Positions 6,908-16,017 of a DNA stretch of 64,000 nt are shown here, in pieces. The notes under the pieces are model-generated. The model did no database searches and was not told where the DNA came from. It worked only from the letters and a program-made list of their open reading frames with translations. Each line of letters begins with the position of its first letter. Position 1 is the stretch's first letter. Origin of the DNA: Cryomorphaceae bacterium (GTDB lineage: Bacteria > Bacteroidota > Bacteroidia > Flavobacteriales_D > Crocinitomicaceae); contig JAIXXP010000006.1 of the NCBI GenBank assembly GCA_027490665.1, forward strand, positions 1 to 64,000, given 5' to 3'. The position numbers were made by a program, and so were the translations under genes.

Positions 6908-9742
6908 ATGACACCTTTTGAAAGACGCCACATTGGCCCAGGAGCTTCTGAAGAAGCACAAATGTTAGCAGCAGTTGGCGTAGCGTCACTCGCCACACTC
7001 ATCGATCGTACTATTCCTGCTCAAATTCGCCTCAACCGCGAACTACGCATAGATGCAGCGCTCTCTGAACAAGCTTATCTCGACCACATTACGGCATTGG
7101 GCGCCCTGAACAAAGTCAATAAGTCTTTCATTGGCTTGGGTTACCACGAAACCATTGTGCCATCTGTTATTTTGCGCAACGTTCTCGAAAATCCAGGATG
7201 GTATACTGCCTACACACCGTATCAGGCAGAAATTGCACAAGGTCGTTTGGAGGCTTTGCTCAATTTCCAAACAATGGTCATTGAACTCACCGGCATGACC
7301 ATCGCCAATGCTTCACTTCTCGACGAAGCTACAGCTGCAGCAGAAGCCATGATCATGTTCTACAACTCACGTAGCCGTGCAGATATCCAAGCGGGCCGCA
7401 ATAAATTTTTTGTCGACCATAACACCTTGCCGCAAAGCATTGACGTCATGAAAGGCCGTGCGCTTAATTTGGGCATTGACTTCATCGTTGGCGATGCCAA
7501 TACACTCGCTCCAGACAGCAGCTATTTTGGTGTTTTTGTACAATATCCAAACGCAAAAGGCCACATCCAAGATTGGTCGGCAGCCATCGCTGGCTGGAAA
7601 GCAGCGGGTATGCAAGTTGCCGTTGGTGCCGACTTACTTTCACTCGTTTTACTCAAATCTCCAGGCAGCATGGGCGCCGATGTCGTAATGGGTTCTGCCC
7701 AACGTTTCGGAGTTCCTATGGGCTATGGTGGCCCGCACGCCGCTTTCTTCGCCACCAAAGAAGACTACAAGCGCAACTTGCCAGGCCGTATCATTGGTGT
7801 GTCCAAAGATGCCGACGACAACCAAGCGCTGCGCATGGCTTTGCAAACCCGCGAGCAGCACATCAAAAGAGACAAAGCCACTTCCAATATCTGTACAGCA
7901 CAAGCGCTTTTGGCTGTTATGGCATCAATGTATGCAGTCTACCACGGCCCAGATGGCATTCGTGCTATTGCTGGCCATGTACATGCTTTGGCGAGTTCAG
8001 CAGCAACAAGCCTTCAAAATGCCGGGATTTCAATCGGCTCTTCACATTTCTTTGATACCATTCATGTACAAGGTGTAGACACCTCCAGCATCCGCAGCAA
8101 AGCAGAAGCTGCAGGGCTCAATTTCCATTACATTTCAGAAACCGAACTCAGCATTTCTTTTGGCGAGCCACACACTGCCTCAGACCTTCAAGCAGTATTA
8201 GCAGTATTTGGTGCTCAGGTTCAAAACGCAACAAGTGCCATTCCAACCGAATTAGCGCGTACTGAGGCTGTGCTTTCACACCCGGTATTCAACTCCTACC
8301 ATTCTGAGTCACGCATGATGCGCTACCTCAAGCGCCTTGAAAATAAAGATCTTTCTTTAGTGCATTCCATGATACCACTGGGTTCTTGCACCATGAAACT
8401 CAATGCAGCTTCAGAAATGATGGCCGTTACCAACCCGCAGTTTGCCAACATGCACCCGTTTGCTCCGCTCGACCAAGCAGCTGGTTACCACGCCATGTTT
8501 GCCCAACTCGCAGAAGATCTCTGTGAAGCCACTGGTTTTGCAGCGGTTTCTTTGCAGCCAAACTCTGGCGCGCAAGGCGAATACGCCGGCTTAATGGTCA
8601 TCAAAGCCTACCACGAGTCTCGCGGCGATTTCCAACGCAAAAAAATGATCATTCCGTCGTCTGCTCACGGCACCAACCCCGCATCTGCTGTCATGGCAGG
8701 TTTTGAAGTAGTGGTTACGGGCTGCGACGAAAACGGCAACATCGATATCGAAGAATTGCGCACTGTAGCTACCGACCTTAAAGACGTTCTCGCTGGCATC
8801 ATGGTCACCTACCCATCTACGCATGGTGTTTACGAAGAAGGGATCATCGAAATCACCAGTATTATTCACAACAACGGTGGTCAAGTTTATATGGACGGCG
8901 CCAACATGAATGCACAAGTTGGCCTAACCAATCCAGGTAACATCGGTGCCGACGTCTGTCACCTCAACTTGCACAAAACATTTGCTATTCCACACGGTGG
9001 TGGTGGTCCTGGTATGGGCCCTATCGGTGTGGCAGCACACCTTGCGCCTTTCTTGCCAAGCAATCCATTGGTTGCTACGGGCGGAGCTCAACCTATCCAT
9101 GCTATTTCAGCAGCGCCATATGGTTCTGCGCTCATCCTTACCATTTCATACGCCTACATCAAAATGTTAGGAGCAGAGGGCTTGCGTCGTTCAACCGAAA
9201 TCGCAATTCTCAACGCCAACTACATTGCCGCACGCCTCAAAGGCCACTACGACATCCTTTATACAGGTGCAAACGGCACGGTTGCGCACGAAATGATCCT
9301 AGATTGCCGCGACTTCAAGAAAACCGCTGACGTCGAAGTTGCCGATATGGCCAAGCGCCTCATCGACTTCGGCTTCCACGCACCAACTGTTTCTTTCCCT
9401 GTTGCAGGCACCCTCATGATTGAGCCTACCGAGTCCGAAGACAAAGAAGAGCTAGACCGTTTCTGCGACGCCATGATCAAAATCCGCGAAGAAATCCGCG
9501 AAATCGAGAACGGACATGCAGATAAGCAGAACAACTTGCTCAAAAACGCTCCGCATACCGCAGACTGTATCATCAACAAAAACTGGACTTACCCATACGC
9601 TCCACAAGAAGCAGCGTATCCGTTGCCTTACTTGTTGGAAGCGAAATATTGGGCGCCAGTTCGCCGCGTAGACAACGCTTACGGCGATCGCAATTTGGTA
9701 TGTAGCTGCCCAAGTGTAGAGAGCTACGCGCACATTCAATAA
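6908..9742 (+). CDS. gcvP: Glycine dehydrogenase (decarboxylating), P-protein of the glycine cleavage system
   Basis: 944 residues from the ATG at 6908 (FERRHIGPG is the usual P-protein N-terminus). The longer frame upstream is ignored because it overlaps the previous gene and the promoter box. This is a single-chain, fused alpha-beta type P-protein. It carries the PLP-binding lysine in LNLHKTFAIPHGGGGPG (about residue 690), the SCTMKLNA motif and the C-terminal MIEPTESE segment. It decarboxylates glycine and passes the aminomethyl group to lipoyl-GcvH, feeding one-carbon units to folate. gcvH and gcvT are not in the window. bshB1 follows after four bases. Confidence 0.97.
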   Translation: MTPFERRHIGPGASEEAQMLAAVGVASLATLIDRTIPAQIRLNRELRIDAALSEQAYLDHITALGALNKVNKSFIGLGYHETIVPSVILRNVLENPGWYTAYTPYQAEIAQGRLEALLNFQTMVIELTGMTIANASLLDEATAAAEAMIMFYNSRSRADIQAGRNKFFVDHNTLPQSIDVMKGRALNLGIDFIVGDANTLAPDSSYFGVFVQYPNAKGHIQDWSAAIAGWKAAGMQVAVGADLLSLVLLKSPGSMGADVVMGSAQRFGVPMGYGGPHAAFFATKEDYKRNLPGRIIGVSKDADDNQALRMALQTREQHIKRDKATSNICTAQALLAVMASMYAVYHGPDGIRAIAGHVHALASSAATSLQNAGISIGSSHFFDTIHVQGVDTSSIRSKAEAAGLNFHYISETELSISFGEPHTASDLQAVLAVFGAQVQNATSAIPTELARTEAVLSHPVFNSYHSESRMMRYLKRLENKDLSLVHSMIPLGSCTMKLNAASEMMAVTNPQFANMHPFAPLDQAAGYHAMFAQLAEDLCEATGFAAVSLQPNSGAQGEYAGLMVIKAYHESRGDFQRKKMIIPSSAHGTNPASAVMAGFEVVVTGCDENGNIDIEELRTVATDLKDVLAGIMVTYPSTHGVYEEGIIEITSIIHNNGGQVYMDGANMNAQVGLTNPGNIGADVCHLNLHKTFAIPHGGGGPGMGPIGVAAHLAPFLPSNPLVATGGAQPIHAISAAPYGSALILTISYAYIKMLGAEGLRRSTEIAILNANYIAARLKGHYDILYTGANGTVAHEMILDCRDFKKTADVEVADMAKRLIDFGFHAPTVSFPVAGTLMIEPTESEDKEELDRFCDAMIKIREEIREIENGHADKQNNLLKNAPHTADCIINKNWTYPYAPQEAAYPLPYLLEAKYWAPVRRVDNAYGDRNLVCSCPSVESYAHIQ

Positions 9743-9746
9743 ACAC

Positions 9747-10463
9747 ATGAAACTAGACATACTTGCTTTTGGTGCTCACCCCGACGACGTCGAACTCTCG
9801 GCGGCGGGCACCTTATTGCATTACGCGCGCCAAGGCAAAACTTGCGGTATCGTTGACCTCACCGAAGGCGAGCTCGGCACCCGCGGAAGCGTAGAGAGCA
9901 GGTATGAAGAAGCGGCTGCAGCTGCTGCTATTCTCGGCATTCAACACAGAACAAACTTGCGCTTGCCCGATGGTTTTTTTGAAAATAATCATGCTGCAAA
10001 ACTCCTAATCATTGAGCAAATTCGTTTGCATCAACCACAAATTGTGTTGGCCAACACACTCCATGACCGCCACCCTGACCACGCTAGAGCAGGTCAGTTG
10101 GTAGCAGAGGCTTGTTTTTTAGCAGGTTTGCGCAAGATCCACACAACACATCAAGGAGAGGAGCAACAAGCGTTTCGCCCGAAGACGGTCTTGCATTACA
10201 TCCAAGATTACCACCAAACCCCTTCCTTTGTGCAAGACGTTACGCCGTATGTTGCCCAAAAGATTGAAGCAGTCAAGGCTTATAAAACACAGTTTTTTGA
10301 TCCCAATTCTTCGGAACCCAACACGCCAATTTCAGGCGAGCTTTTCTTCGATTTTTTGAAGGGACGCATGCAAGAAATGGGCAGGCCCGCGGGCTATAAT
10401 TATGCAGAAGGATTTGTTGTGGCACGTTGGTTTGGCGTTCAGGATATCTTTGCCTTAGACTGA
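9747..10463 (+). CDS. bshB1: Bacillithiol biosynthesis deacetylase BshB1
   Basis: 238 residues of the LmbE/PIG-L family. The zinc motif AHPDDVELSAAG (about residues 10-21), the DLTEGELGTRG segment and NTLHDRHPDHARAG are characteristic of BshB1. This enzyme deacetylates GlcNAc-malate to GlcN-malate, the second step of bacillithiol synthesis. Bacillithiol is common in Bacteroidota of this type. It follows gcvP by four bases and is probably co-transcribed. Its 3' end overlaps the convergent VanZ-like gene by 25 bases. bshA and bshC are not in the window. Confidence 0.93.
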   Translation: MKLDILAFGAHPDDVELSAAGTLLHYARQGKTCGIVDLTEGELGTRGSVESRYEEAAAAAAILGIQHRTNLRLPDGFFENNHAAKLLIIEQIRLHQPQIVLANTLHDRHPDHARAGQLVAEACFLAGLRKIHTTHQGEEQQAFRPKTVLHYIQDYHQTPSFVQDVTPYVAQKIEAVKAYKTQFFDPNSSEPNTPISGELFFDFLKGRMQEMGRPAGYNYAEGFVVARWFGVQDIFALD

Positions 10464-10807
10464 TACTTCTTCCATACAAAATTCAAGGCTGTGCCAATAG
10501 CAACGCCTATAGAATTGGCTACGATATCCAAACCGGATACCTCACGCCCTGGTACAAATCCTTGAAGTCCTTCTAGAATTGCGCCCATCCCGAGCAATCC
10601 GATGAAAAGTAGGATGCCCTTTCTAATTGGTTTAAATCCAAAAACCAAAAATGTACTGAGGCTCAGTACTCCATAGCCAATAAAATGTCCAACTTTGTCA
10701 TTGAGCTGCACGTTTACTCCTCCATTCGGGCTTTTCAAGGACAAATAAATAATGCCAAGTAGTTCCAGTAAAAGCAAAAGCAGCAATGCTTTTTGGACTC
10801 TACTCAT
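10439..10807 (-). CDS. VanZ-like family membrane protein
   Basis: 122 residues with four predicted membrane segments (about 5-23, 38-60, 66-85 and 93-112). The motifs NDKVGHFIGYG and a C-terminal DIVANSIGVAIGT match the VanZ-like family, seen in many Bacteroidota and named after a teicoplanin resistance accessory protein. The family's biochemical role is unknown and resistance should not be assumed. The start overlaps the end of the upstream S9 peptidase by eight bases, so the two are co-translated. It is convergent with bshB1. Confidence 0.8.
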   Translation of the reverse strand: MSRVQKALLLLLLLELLGIIYLSLKSPNGGVNVQLNDKVGHFIGYGVLSLSTFLVFGFKPIRKGILLFIGLLGMGAILEGLQGFVPGREVSGLDIVANSIGVAIGTALNFVWKKYQSKAKIS

Positions 10808-13595
10808 ATAAAAGCGTCTTGTCTTTTATAGTAGCTGGGCGTCCTTCGCTCATCCATTTGGGCGCCGGTGCATCCATGAGGTAGTGGTCAAAGAATTGAC
10901 GCATGCGGATTGATAAATCGTATTTATTGGCCAGTTTGGTCAGGTTGTGGTCGTCGCCGTTGTAGTTGAGCATCCAGCAAGGTTTGCCCAAACGACGCAT
11001 ACCGGTGTAGAGTTCGATACCTTGGTACCACGGCACTGCGCCGTCGCGGTCATTGGCCATGATCAAGAGTGGTGTTTGAACCTTAGGCAAGTGAAACAAA
11101 GGTGAGTTTTCTACGTATAAGTCGGGCTTTTCCCAGATAGTGGCGCCAATGCGGCTCTGGGTGCTTTCGTACTGAAACTGTCTGTTGAGCCCACTGCCCC
11201 AACGAATGCCTCCATAGGCCGAGAACATATTGCCTACCGGAGCACCAGCCATGGCGGCGGCAAAGCGGGTGGTCATGGTAATGAGCATGGCACTTTGGTA
11301 GCCGCCCCAACTTTGGCCTTGCAAGCCCATGCGTTTGTCGTCTATCGGGTAATTTTTGATGAGGTAATCGGCCGCACTCATAATAGAGTTGTAGGCCCCT
11401 TGTGCAGGCTTGCCAGGTTTGTAACGGATGTCCGGAATAAACACGAGGTAACCACCGCTTGCGTATTCAGTTGGGTTAATGATACTCGCGGAAGGCTTGG
11501 GTGCTTGGTAGTTGTGTAGGTTGTCTGAGTTGAGTTCGTAGTAATAAAACAAAAGCGGGTATTTCTTGCTAGGGTCGTAGTTTTCAGGTTTGTAGAGCAA
11601 TCCTTCTAATAGTTGTCCATCGTAGGCTTTCCATTTGACGGTCTCAACTGTAGCCCAATTGTAAGCGCTTTGCTGCGGATTGGTTACTGAAATTTGGCGT
11701 CCAGCGTTCCAATTTGCTTTGTGTAGCCAAAGGTCTGGATACGTGCTGACGTCCATTTTTCGGAGTAGGTAGGTATCTGTTTTTTCAGCTTTCTGTATGC
11801 CTGAAATCCTTTGTGGGATTTCAAAAGCACTTTGAAGCCCTGTTTGGTTATACAAATAAAGGAGTTCATTTTTATTGGATTTGCGCAGCCCAATAAAATA
11901 GCCGTCTTGCAAGTCTAAAAAGGCGGAGTCGCGGTGGTTGCGCTCAAAACGCAATTCGATTTGCTCTCTTGTGGCGCTTTCATTTGAAATACTCTTCAGT
12001 GTTTTTGCCGCGATGTCATAGCTCCAGATGTCGTATTCAGACTGAAAACAAACCTCTTTGGCATTTTTAGTGAAGCCCACATAACCAACTGGCCCGGCTT
12101 CCATGGGCTGGCCGTTGAGATCTTCTTCCCATTTGATATCTTTTCGGCTGCAATTCATGCAGGTATGTTGTTGCTTGTCGATGTCGAGGAGCATCCATTT
12201 TTGGCCTTCGGCTAAGTAATAAGTAAAGTAGCGGCCATCGGCAGAAAGTTCGCTTGTGTGGGCCCAACCTTTGCCCAATAACTGCAATTTGCCTGTTTCG
12301 ATGTCGATGCGATAATAATCGCTCTTGGATGGCGCTTTCCATTGCGCTTCAATAGTATACGGGTCGGGGTTGCGCGCAATTAGGTAGGGCGCTTTCATTT
12401 GTTTGTCAATGGATATGCGCAGCGTATCGTTTTCGAGCTGCACCAAGCGGTCTTTATCGAGGTGGTAGACATATAGCAAGCCGCGTTTGAGGTCTTGATC
12501 TTTTTGTAATAGTTGTTGGGGCTGTATTTCTAGATCTTGGTAGTGCCAGATGTCTAGGTTAACCTTTTCGCGCTCTAATAATGTATCTTTTACTTCTTTG
12601 TCTCTTGGTCCAACTGCAAAATAAAGTAGCTGGCTGTCGTCGCTAAACGTGGGTTTTCTGCCTGTAGCGATGGCTTGATACAAGCCTTCTGCGTTTTTGT
12701 CAAAATCTGTAGAGTCGCCAAAATTGGTTGTTTTGAGTTGTACTAAGTCAAAGAGCAAGAATTGCATATTCTTAACTTTGGAGGTGTCTGAACTATACAA
12801 AAAGGTAAGTGCAGTGTTATTTGGACTCCAGTTTAAGTCTGAAACAAGTGGCTGGGCTTCAAATTCTTTGAGTAGTTGCAGGTCTTTGGTTTGGTAAATG
12901 CGTACTTGCATGGAGTCGAGCTTCACTTTGCGCTGCTGGATCACTGCAATTTTAGCACCGTCCGGGCTCAAGGCAAAGGTGGTGACGCTGTCCAAATAAG
13001 GAAAGGTGCTTTGACCAGCAGTATAAACAAGTAAGCGGTTGCCGTCGGTTTTGTAAGGATTTACTTTGGGTGCTGGAGCGGGTTTTTTCCAGAAAAGGTA
13101 TTTCTCGATTTTTTTTGGTTCGACCTTCTCCACTTTTTTAGCAGTGAATTCCTGAAGGAAAGCCAGTACAGGAGCTTCTTCTGCTTGCTGAACTTGTTTG
13201 AGTTTGTCGAATTTGTAGATGGTGTCTTGCACCAAATGATAAATATATAAGGAATCTTTAGGCCATTTCTTTTTATCGACTTTATCGAGTTCTCGCTTGC
13301 GAAGCGTATCGTAGTCAGGGCTCATTTTCCATGCCACATAACTTTCATCGGAAGCAATAAGGGCGGTATTGCCACGCACAATAGAATCATGTTTTTGTGT
13401 TGCAGTATAATATAAATGTAAGATCGGATTGCCTTTGAGCACGGTGAGTTCGTAGCTTACAATTTGCCCATTTCTCGAAATTTGTTCTTTTTCTAGGCGC
13501 TTCCAAGTGTCATATGCTTTGAAATCGAGGGCAGGTTTTTGAGCAAGCATCAATAAGGAATTGCTCAGCAGAAGAAGTAGGATATAGTGTTTCAT
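10800..13595 (-). CDS. S9 family (prolyl oligopeptidase-type) peptidase
   Basis: 931 residues with a signal peptide (ending MLAQ), so exported to the periplasm or the envelope. A long N-terminal beta-propeller region (about 30-640) precedes an alpha/beta hydrolase domain. The catalytic triad can be read: Ser in GQSWGGYQ, Asp in ANDRDGAVPW and His in NGDDHNLTK. The order and spacing fit the S9B/S9C group that trims small peptides. The gene length is usual for exported Bacteroidota members. It is transcribed leftward between the DMT transporter (sharing four bases) and the VanZ-like gene (eight-base overlap), forming a three-gene operon. Confidence 0.93.
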   Translation of the reverse strand: MKHYILLLLLSNSLLMLAQKPALDFKAYDTWKRLEKEQISRNGQIVSYELTVLKGNPILHLYYTATQKHDSIVRGNTALIASDESYVAWKMSPDYDTLRKRELDKVDKKKWPKDSLYIYHLVQDTIYKFDKLKQVQQAEEAPVLAFLQEFTAKKVEKVEPKKIEKYLFWKKPAPAPKVNPYKTDGNRLLVYTAGQSTFPYLDSVTTFALSPDGAKIAVIQQRKVKLDSMQVRIYQTKDLQLLKEFEAQPLVSDLNWSPNNTALTFLYSSDTSKVKNMQFLLFDLVQLKTTNFGDSTDFDKNAEGLYQAIATGRKPTFSDDSQLLYFAVGPRDKEVKDTLLEREKVNLDIWHYQDLEIQPQQLLQKDQDLKRGLLYVYHLDKDRLVQLENDTLRISIDKQMKAPYLIARNPDPYTIEAQWKAPSKSDYYRIDIETGKLQLLGKGWAHTSELSADGRYFTYYLAEGQKWMLLDIDKQQHTCMNCSRKDIKWEEDLNGQPMEAGPVGYVGFTKNAKEVCFQSEYDIWSYDIAAKTLKSISNESATREQIELRFERNHRDSAFLDLQDGYFIGLRKSNKNELLYLYNQTGLQSAFEIPQRISGIQKAEKTDTYLLRKMDVSTYPDLWLHKANWNAGRQISVTNPQQSAYNWATVETVKWKAYDGQLLEGLLYKPENYDPSKKYPLLFYYYELNSDNLHNYQAPKPSASIINPTEYASGGYLVFIPDIRYKPGKPAQGAYNSIMSAADYLIKNYPIDDKRMGLQGQSWGGYQSAMLITMTTRFAAAMAGAPVGNMFSAYGGIRWGSGLNRQFQYESTQSRIGATIWEKPDLYVENSPLFHLPKVQTPLLIMANDRDGAVPWYQGIELYTGMRRLGKPCWMLNYNGDDHNLTKLANKYDLSIRMRQFFDHYLMDAPAPKWMSEGRPATIKDKTLLYE

Positions 13596-14509
13596 CGTTT
13601 AGCTTTATGAAAAGAGACCAAGTAAACTCCGGTAAAAATAAATAACATATACAGAATGCGTTCAGCTGTAATCGTATGCGTGTAGTCAGCGGCCCATCCG
13701 AGCGCAGAAAAGAGTACTGCAAAAAACATGACCATGACCGGCTGGGTATAAATATAGGCAGCTGAAACCGTTGCGCTGACATATTTGAGTCCAAAAATAG
13801 TGAGTAAATAAGTCAGAAAAGTGACCCCGACAATAACGTAAGTAATTTTGTACCAAGCACTGGCCGGAATTTGCTCAAACTGAACGGCTGAAAGATGGCT
13901 CCAGGTAGGAGGGAAGAGCAGTAAAAGGATGAGTCCAATGCTGAAAACATAGGTAATGACCTGAATGGGGCTGTATTTGAGCAAGAGTGGTTTGGAGAGC
14001 ACAAGGTAAAACGCGTAACTCAGTGCATTGATCAATAAAAAGAGGTCGCCTAAAGATGAAGCACCAGGAAGTTTGCCAGAGCTGAGCGTAAGTAAAATAG
14101 CGCCCACAGCACCAATAAAGACGCCGGTATAGTTGTGTGCACTGAGTTTTTCTTTGGTAATGAGGGCTGCTAAAATGAAAACCATCAGTGGGTTGAGCGC
14201 CATGATAATGCCGGCATTGAGCGCCGAAGACAAATTGAGCCCATGGAAAAAGAACAATTGATTGACCGCCACTCCAAAAAGCCCTGCTGCCCCAAAGCGC
14301 CAGTAATCGGCGCGGTCTACGGGCTTTCTTTTCTGACTAAATAGCAAGATCCAAAAAAGCAGCACGGCGCCGCTAACGCGCAATAAAATAAAGGTATTCG
14401 GGTCGAGGTACTGCGGCATCACGCCTTTGGCCAGTACATGGTTGGCGCCATACAGCAAATTGACCAGCAAGAGGGCAAGATGCGCTTTGAGAATTTGTGA
14501 ACCCGACAT
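13592..14509 (-). CDS. DMT-superfamily transporter (EamA domains)
   Basis: 305 residues from the ATG at 14507-14509, beginning MSGSQILKAHLALL. An in-frame upstream extension exists, but it would cross a perfect -7 box at 14514-14521 that lies four bases from this ATG. About ten hydrophobic segments in two EamA repeats fit drug/metabolite exporters of the RhaT/YdcZ-like class. The repeat junction lies near residue 145. The substrate cannot be told. It heads the operon with the S9 peptidase and the VanZ-like protein and is divergent from recF. Confidence 0.88.
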   Translation of the reverse strand: MSGSQILKAHLALLLVNLLYGANHVLAKGVMPQYLDPNTFILLRVSGAVLLFWILLFSQKRKPVDRADYWRFGAAGLFGVAVNQLFFFHGLNLSSALNAGIIMALNPLMVFILAALITKEKLSAHNYTGVFIGAVGAILLTLSSGKLPGASSLGDLFLLINALSYAFYLVLSKPLLLKYSPIQVITYVFSIGLILLLLFPPTWSHLSAVQFEQIPASAWYKITYVIVGVTFLTYLLTIFGLKYVSATVSAAYIYTQPVMVMFFAVLFSALGWAADYTHTITAERILYMLFIFTGVYLVSFHKAKR

Positions 14510-14513
14510 AAGG

Positions 14514-14521
14514 CAAAGGTA
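14514..14521 (-). promoter_or_regulatory. TAnnTTTG -7 box abutting the DMT transporter
   Basis: TACCTTTG on the minus strand, four bases before the ATG at 14509. It decides the start codon and predicts a leaderless message. It is back-to-back with the recF box at 14531-14538. Confidence 0.5.
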
Positions 14522-14530
14522 GTTATTCCG

Positions 14531-14538
14531 TATCTTTG
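14531..14538 (+). promoter_or_regulatory. TAnnTTTG -7 box abutting recF
   Basis: TATCTTTG, full consensus, ends four bases before the recF ATG at 14543. The whole divergent spacer to the DMT gene is only 33 bases, so both mRNAs probably start at or beside their start codons. Confidence 0.5.
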
Positions 14539-14542
14539 TTAC

Positions 14543-15646
14543 ATGCACCTCTCGCACCTGCATTTAGTCAATTACAAGAACTACCCAGACCTCGAACTCG
14601 AATTCGTTGCGGGCATCAACGGAATTGTAGGGCCAAACGGTGCCGGCAAGACCAACATCCTTGATGCAGTCTACTATCTGAGCATGTGCAAAAGTTACCT
14701 CAACGTCAATGACCGCCACAATATGCGCTTTGATCAAACCTTTTTTTCGATTGCCAGCCAATGGCAACTCGATCAAAAAGCATGTGAGGTACAGGTGGCT
14801 TACAAAGCAGGTGTCAAGAAACAAGTCAAGTGGAACAAAAAAGCCTACGACAAGCTCACCGCACACATCGGTAAGTTGCCCGTCGTGTTTATTTCACCTT
14901 ATGATGGCGACCTCATTGCGGAAGGATCTGATTTACGCCGCAAATGGATAGACGGCATTTTATCTCAACTCGACAAAACTTACTTAGAAGAAATTCAGCG
15001 CTATGCCCGTTTGCTCGAACAACGCCATGCCGTTTTGCGCAACATGCACGAACACCGCCTCTTTGACCCCGATGCCATCGAAGTCTGGGATGCCCAACTC
15101 ATACCGAGCGGCAACTACATTCATGCGCAACGCAAAGCGTTTTTAAGTGAATTCATACCGGTTTTCAAGCGCTTTTACCAAGAAATTGGTCAAAACGCTG
15201 AAGACGTCGACGTCACCTATCGCTCGCAACTCACCGATGCTTCTTTTGAAGAACTCATGCAGGCAGCAGCGAGAAAAGACGCCATTACGCAATACACCAA
15301 CGTCGGCATCCATAAAGACGACCTTTTGTTTACCATCAAAGGGCACCCCGTCAAAAAATTCGGTTCGCAGGGGCAGCAAAAATCATTTATTATAGCCTTG
15401 CGCCTTGCGCAGTTCGACTGGCTCAAACAGCACAAGGGGCAAAAACCTGTTTTGTTGCTCGACGACATCTTTGACAAACTCGACAACGAACGTGTTGGGC
15501 GCCTCATAGCGCTGGTGAGCGCCGACTACTTCGGCCAAGTGCTCATCACCGACACCGACCCAGAACGCATGCAAGCGCTCTTTGCGCAACTACCCGGCCA
15601 AACCCAACTTTTTCAAATCAAAGACCAACAAGCCATCGCCTTATGA
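14543..15646 (+). CDS. recF: DNA replication and repair protein RecF
   Basis: 367 residues. Walker A is VGPNGAGKTNILDA (about residues 29-42), the signature-like region is GSQGQQKSFIIALRLAQ and Walker B is LLLDDIFDKLD, all as in RecF, an SMC-like ABC ATPase. RecF with RecO and RecR loads RecA on gapped DNA. The length is typical. Its last four bases overlap the ATG of the DUF721 gene (ATGA), so the two are translationally coupled; recF next to a DUF721/DciA-like gene is common in Bacteroidota. Confidence 0.97.
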   Translation: MHLSHLHLVNYKNYPDLELEFVAGINGIVGPNGAGKTNILDAVYYLSMCKSYLNVNDRHNMRFDQTFFSIASQWQLDQKACEVQVAYKAGVKKQVKWNKKAYDKLTAHIGKLPVVFISPYDGDLIAEGSDLRRKWIDGILSQLDKTYLEEIQRYARLLEQRHAVLRNMHEHRLFDPDAIEVWDAQLIPSGNYIHAQRKAFLSEFIPVFKRFYQEIGQNAEDVDVTYRSQLTDASFEELMQAAARKDAITQYTNVGIHKDDLLFTIKGHPVKKFGSQGQQKSFIIALRLAQFDWLKQHKGQKPVLLLDDIFDKLDNERVGRLIALVSADYFGQVLITDTDPERMQALFAQLPGQTQLFQIKDQQAIAL

Positions 15647-15948
15647 GTTCAGACAACAAAAGACAAGGTCAAGAAAAACCACTTGGCCAATTGGTAAAAG
15701 GCATCATGAAAGCATATGGCTTGGAGGATAAAATGAAATCCTTTGACCTCATTGCTGCCTGGCCCGAGCTCATGGGCCCAGCAGTTGCGCAGCGCACCAC
15801 CGATATCCGTATCGAAAACAACACCCTATACCTCAAAATCGATTCGAGCGTCATGCGCGACGAACTCTTTCACGGCAAGCAAATCATTATTGCACGTTGC
15901 AATCAGTTTGTTGGCGAAGAGCTCATCCGCGATGTTTGGTTCAGTTAA
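15643..15948 (+). CDS. DUF721 (DciA-like) protein
   Basis: 101 residues, start overlapping the recF stop as ATGA. The central part (about 30-95: WPELMGPAVAQRTTDIRIENN, LYLKIDSSVMRDELFHGKQII) is the DUF721 fold. In several bacteria DUF721 proteins (DciA) help load the replicative helicase DnaB. Here only the DUF721 core is present, without the long extra N-terminal region some DciA proteins have, so a helicase-loading role is a family-based inference. Co-expression with recF fits a replication or repair task. Confidence 0.88.
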   Translation: MSSDNKRQGQEKPLGQLVKGIMKAYGLEDKMKSFDLIAAWPELMGPAVAQRTTDIRIENNTLYLKIDSSVMRDELFHGKQIIIARCNQFVGEELIRDVWFS

Positions 15949-15988
15949 GTTGGTTCCTTGCGTTACCTTCTTGCTAGCCAAGTTTTTG

Positions 15989-15996
15989 TAAATTTG
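15989..15996 (+). promoter_or_regulatory. TAnnTTTG -7 box for pruA
   Basis: TAAATTTG, full consensus, 21 bases before the pruA ATG. A TTG at 15971-15973 is a weak -33 candidate with rather short spacing. Confidence 0.5.
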
Positions 15997-16017
15997 TGAA
16001 TCTAATCAATCCATTAT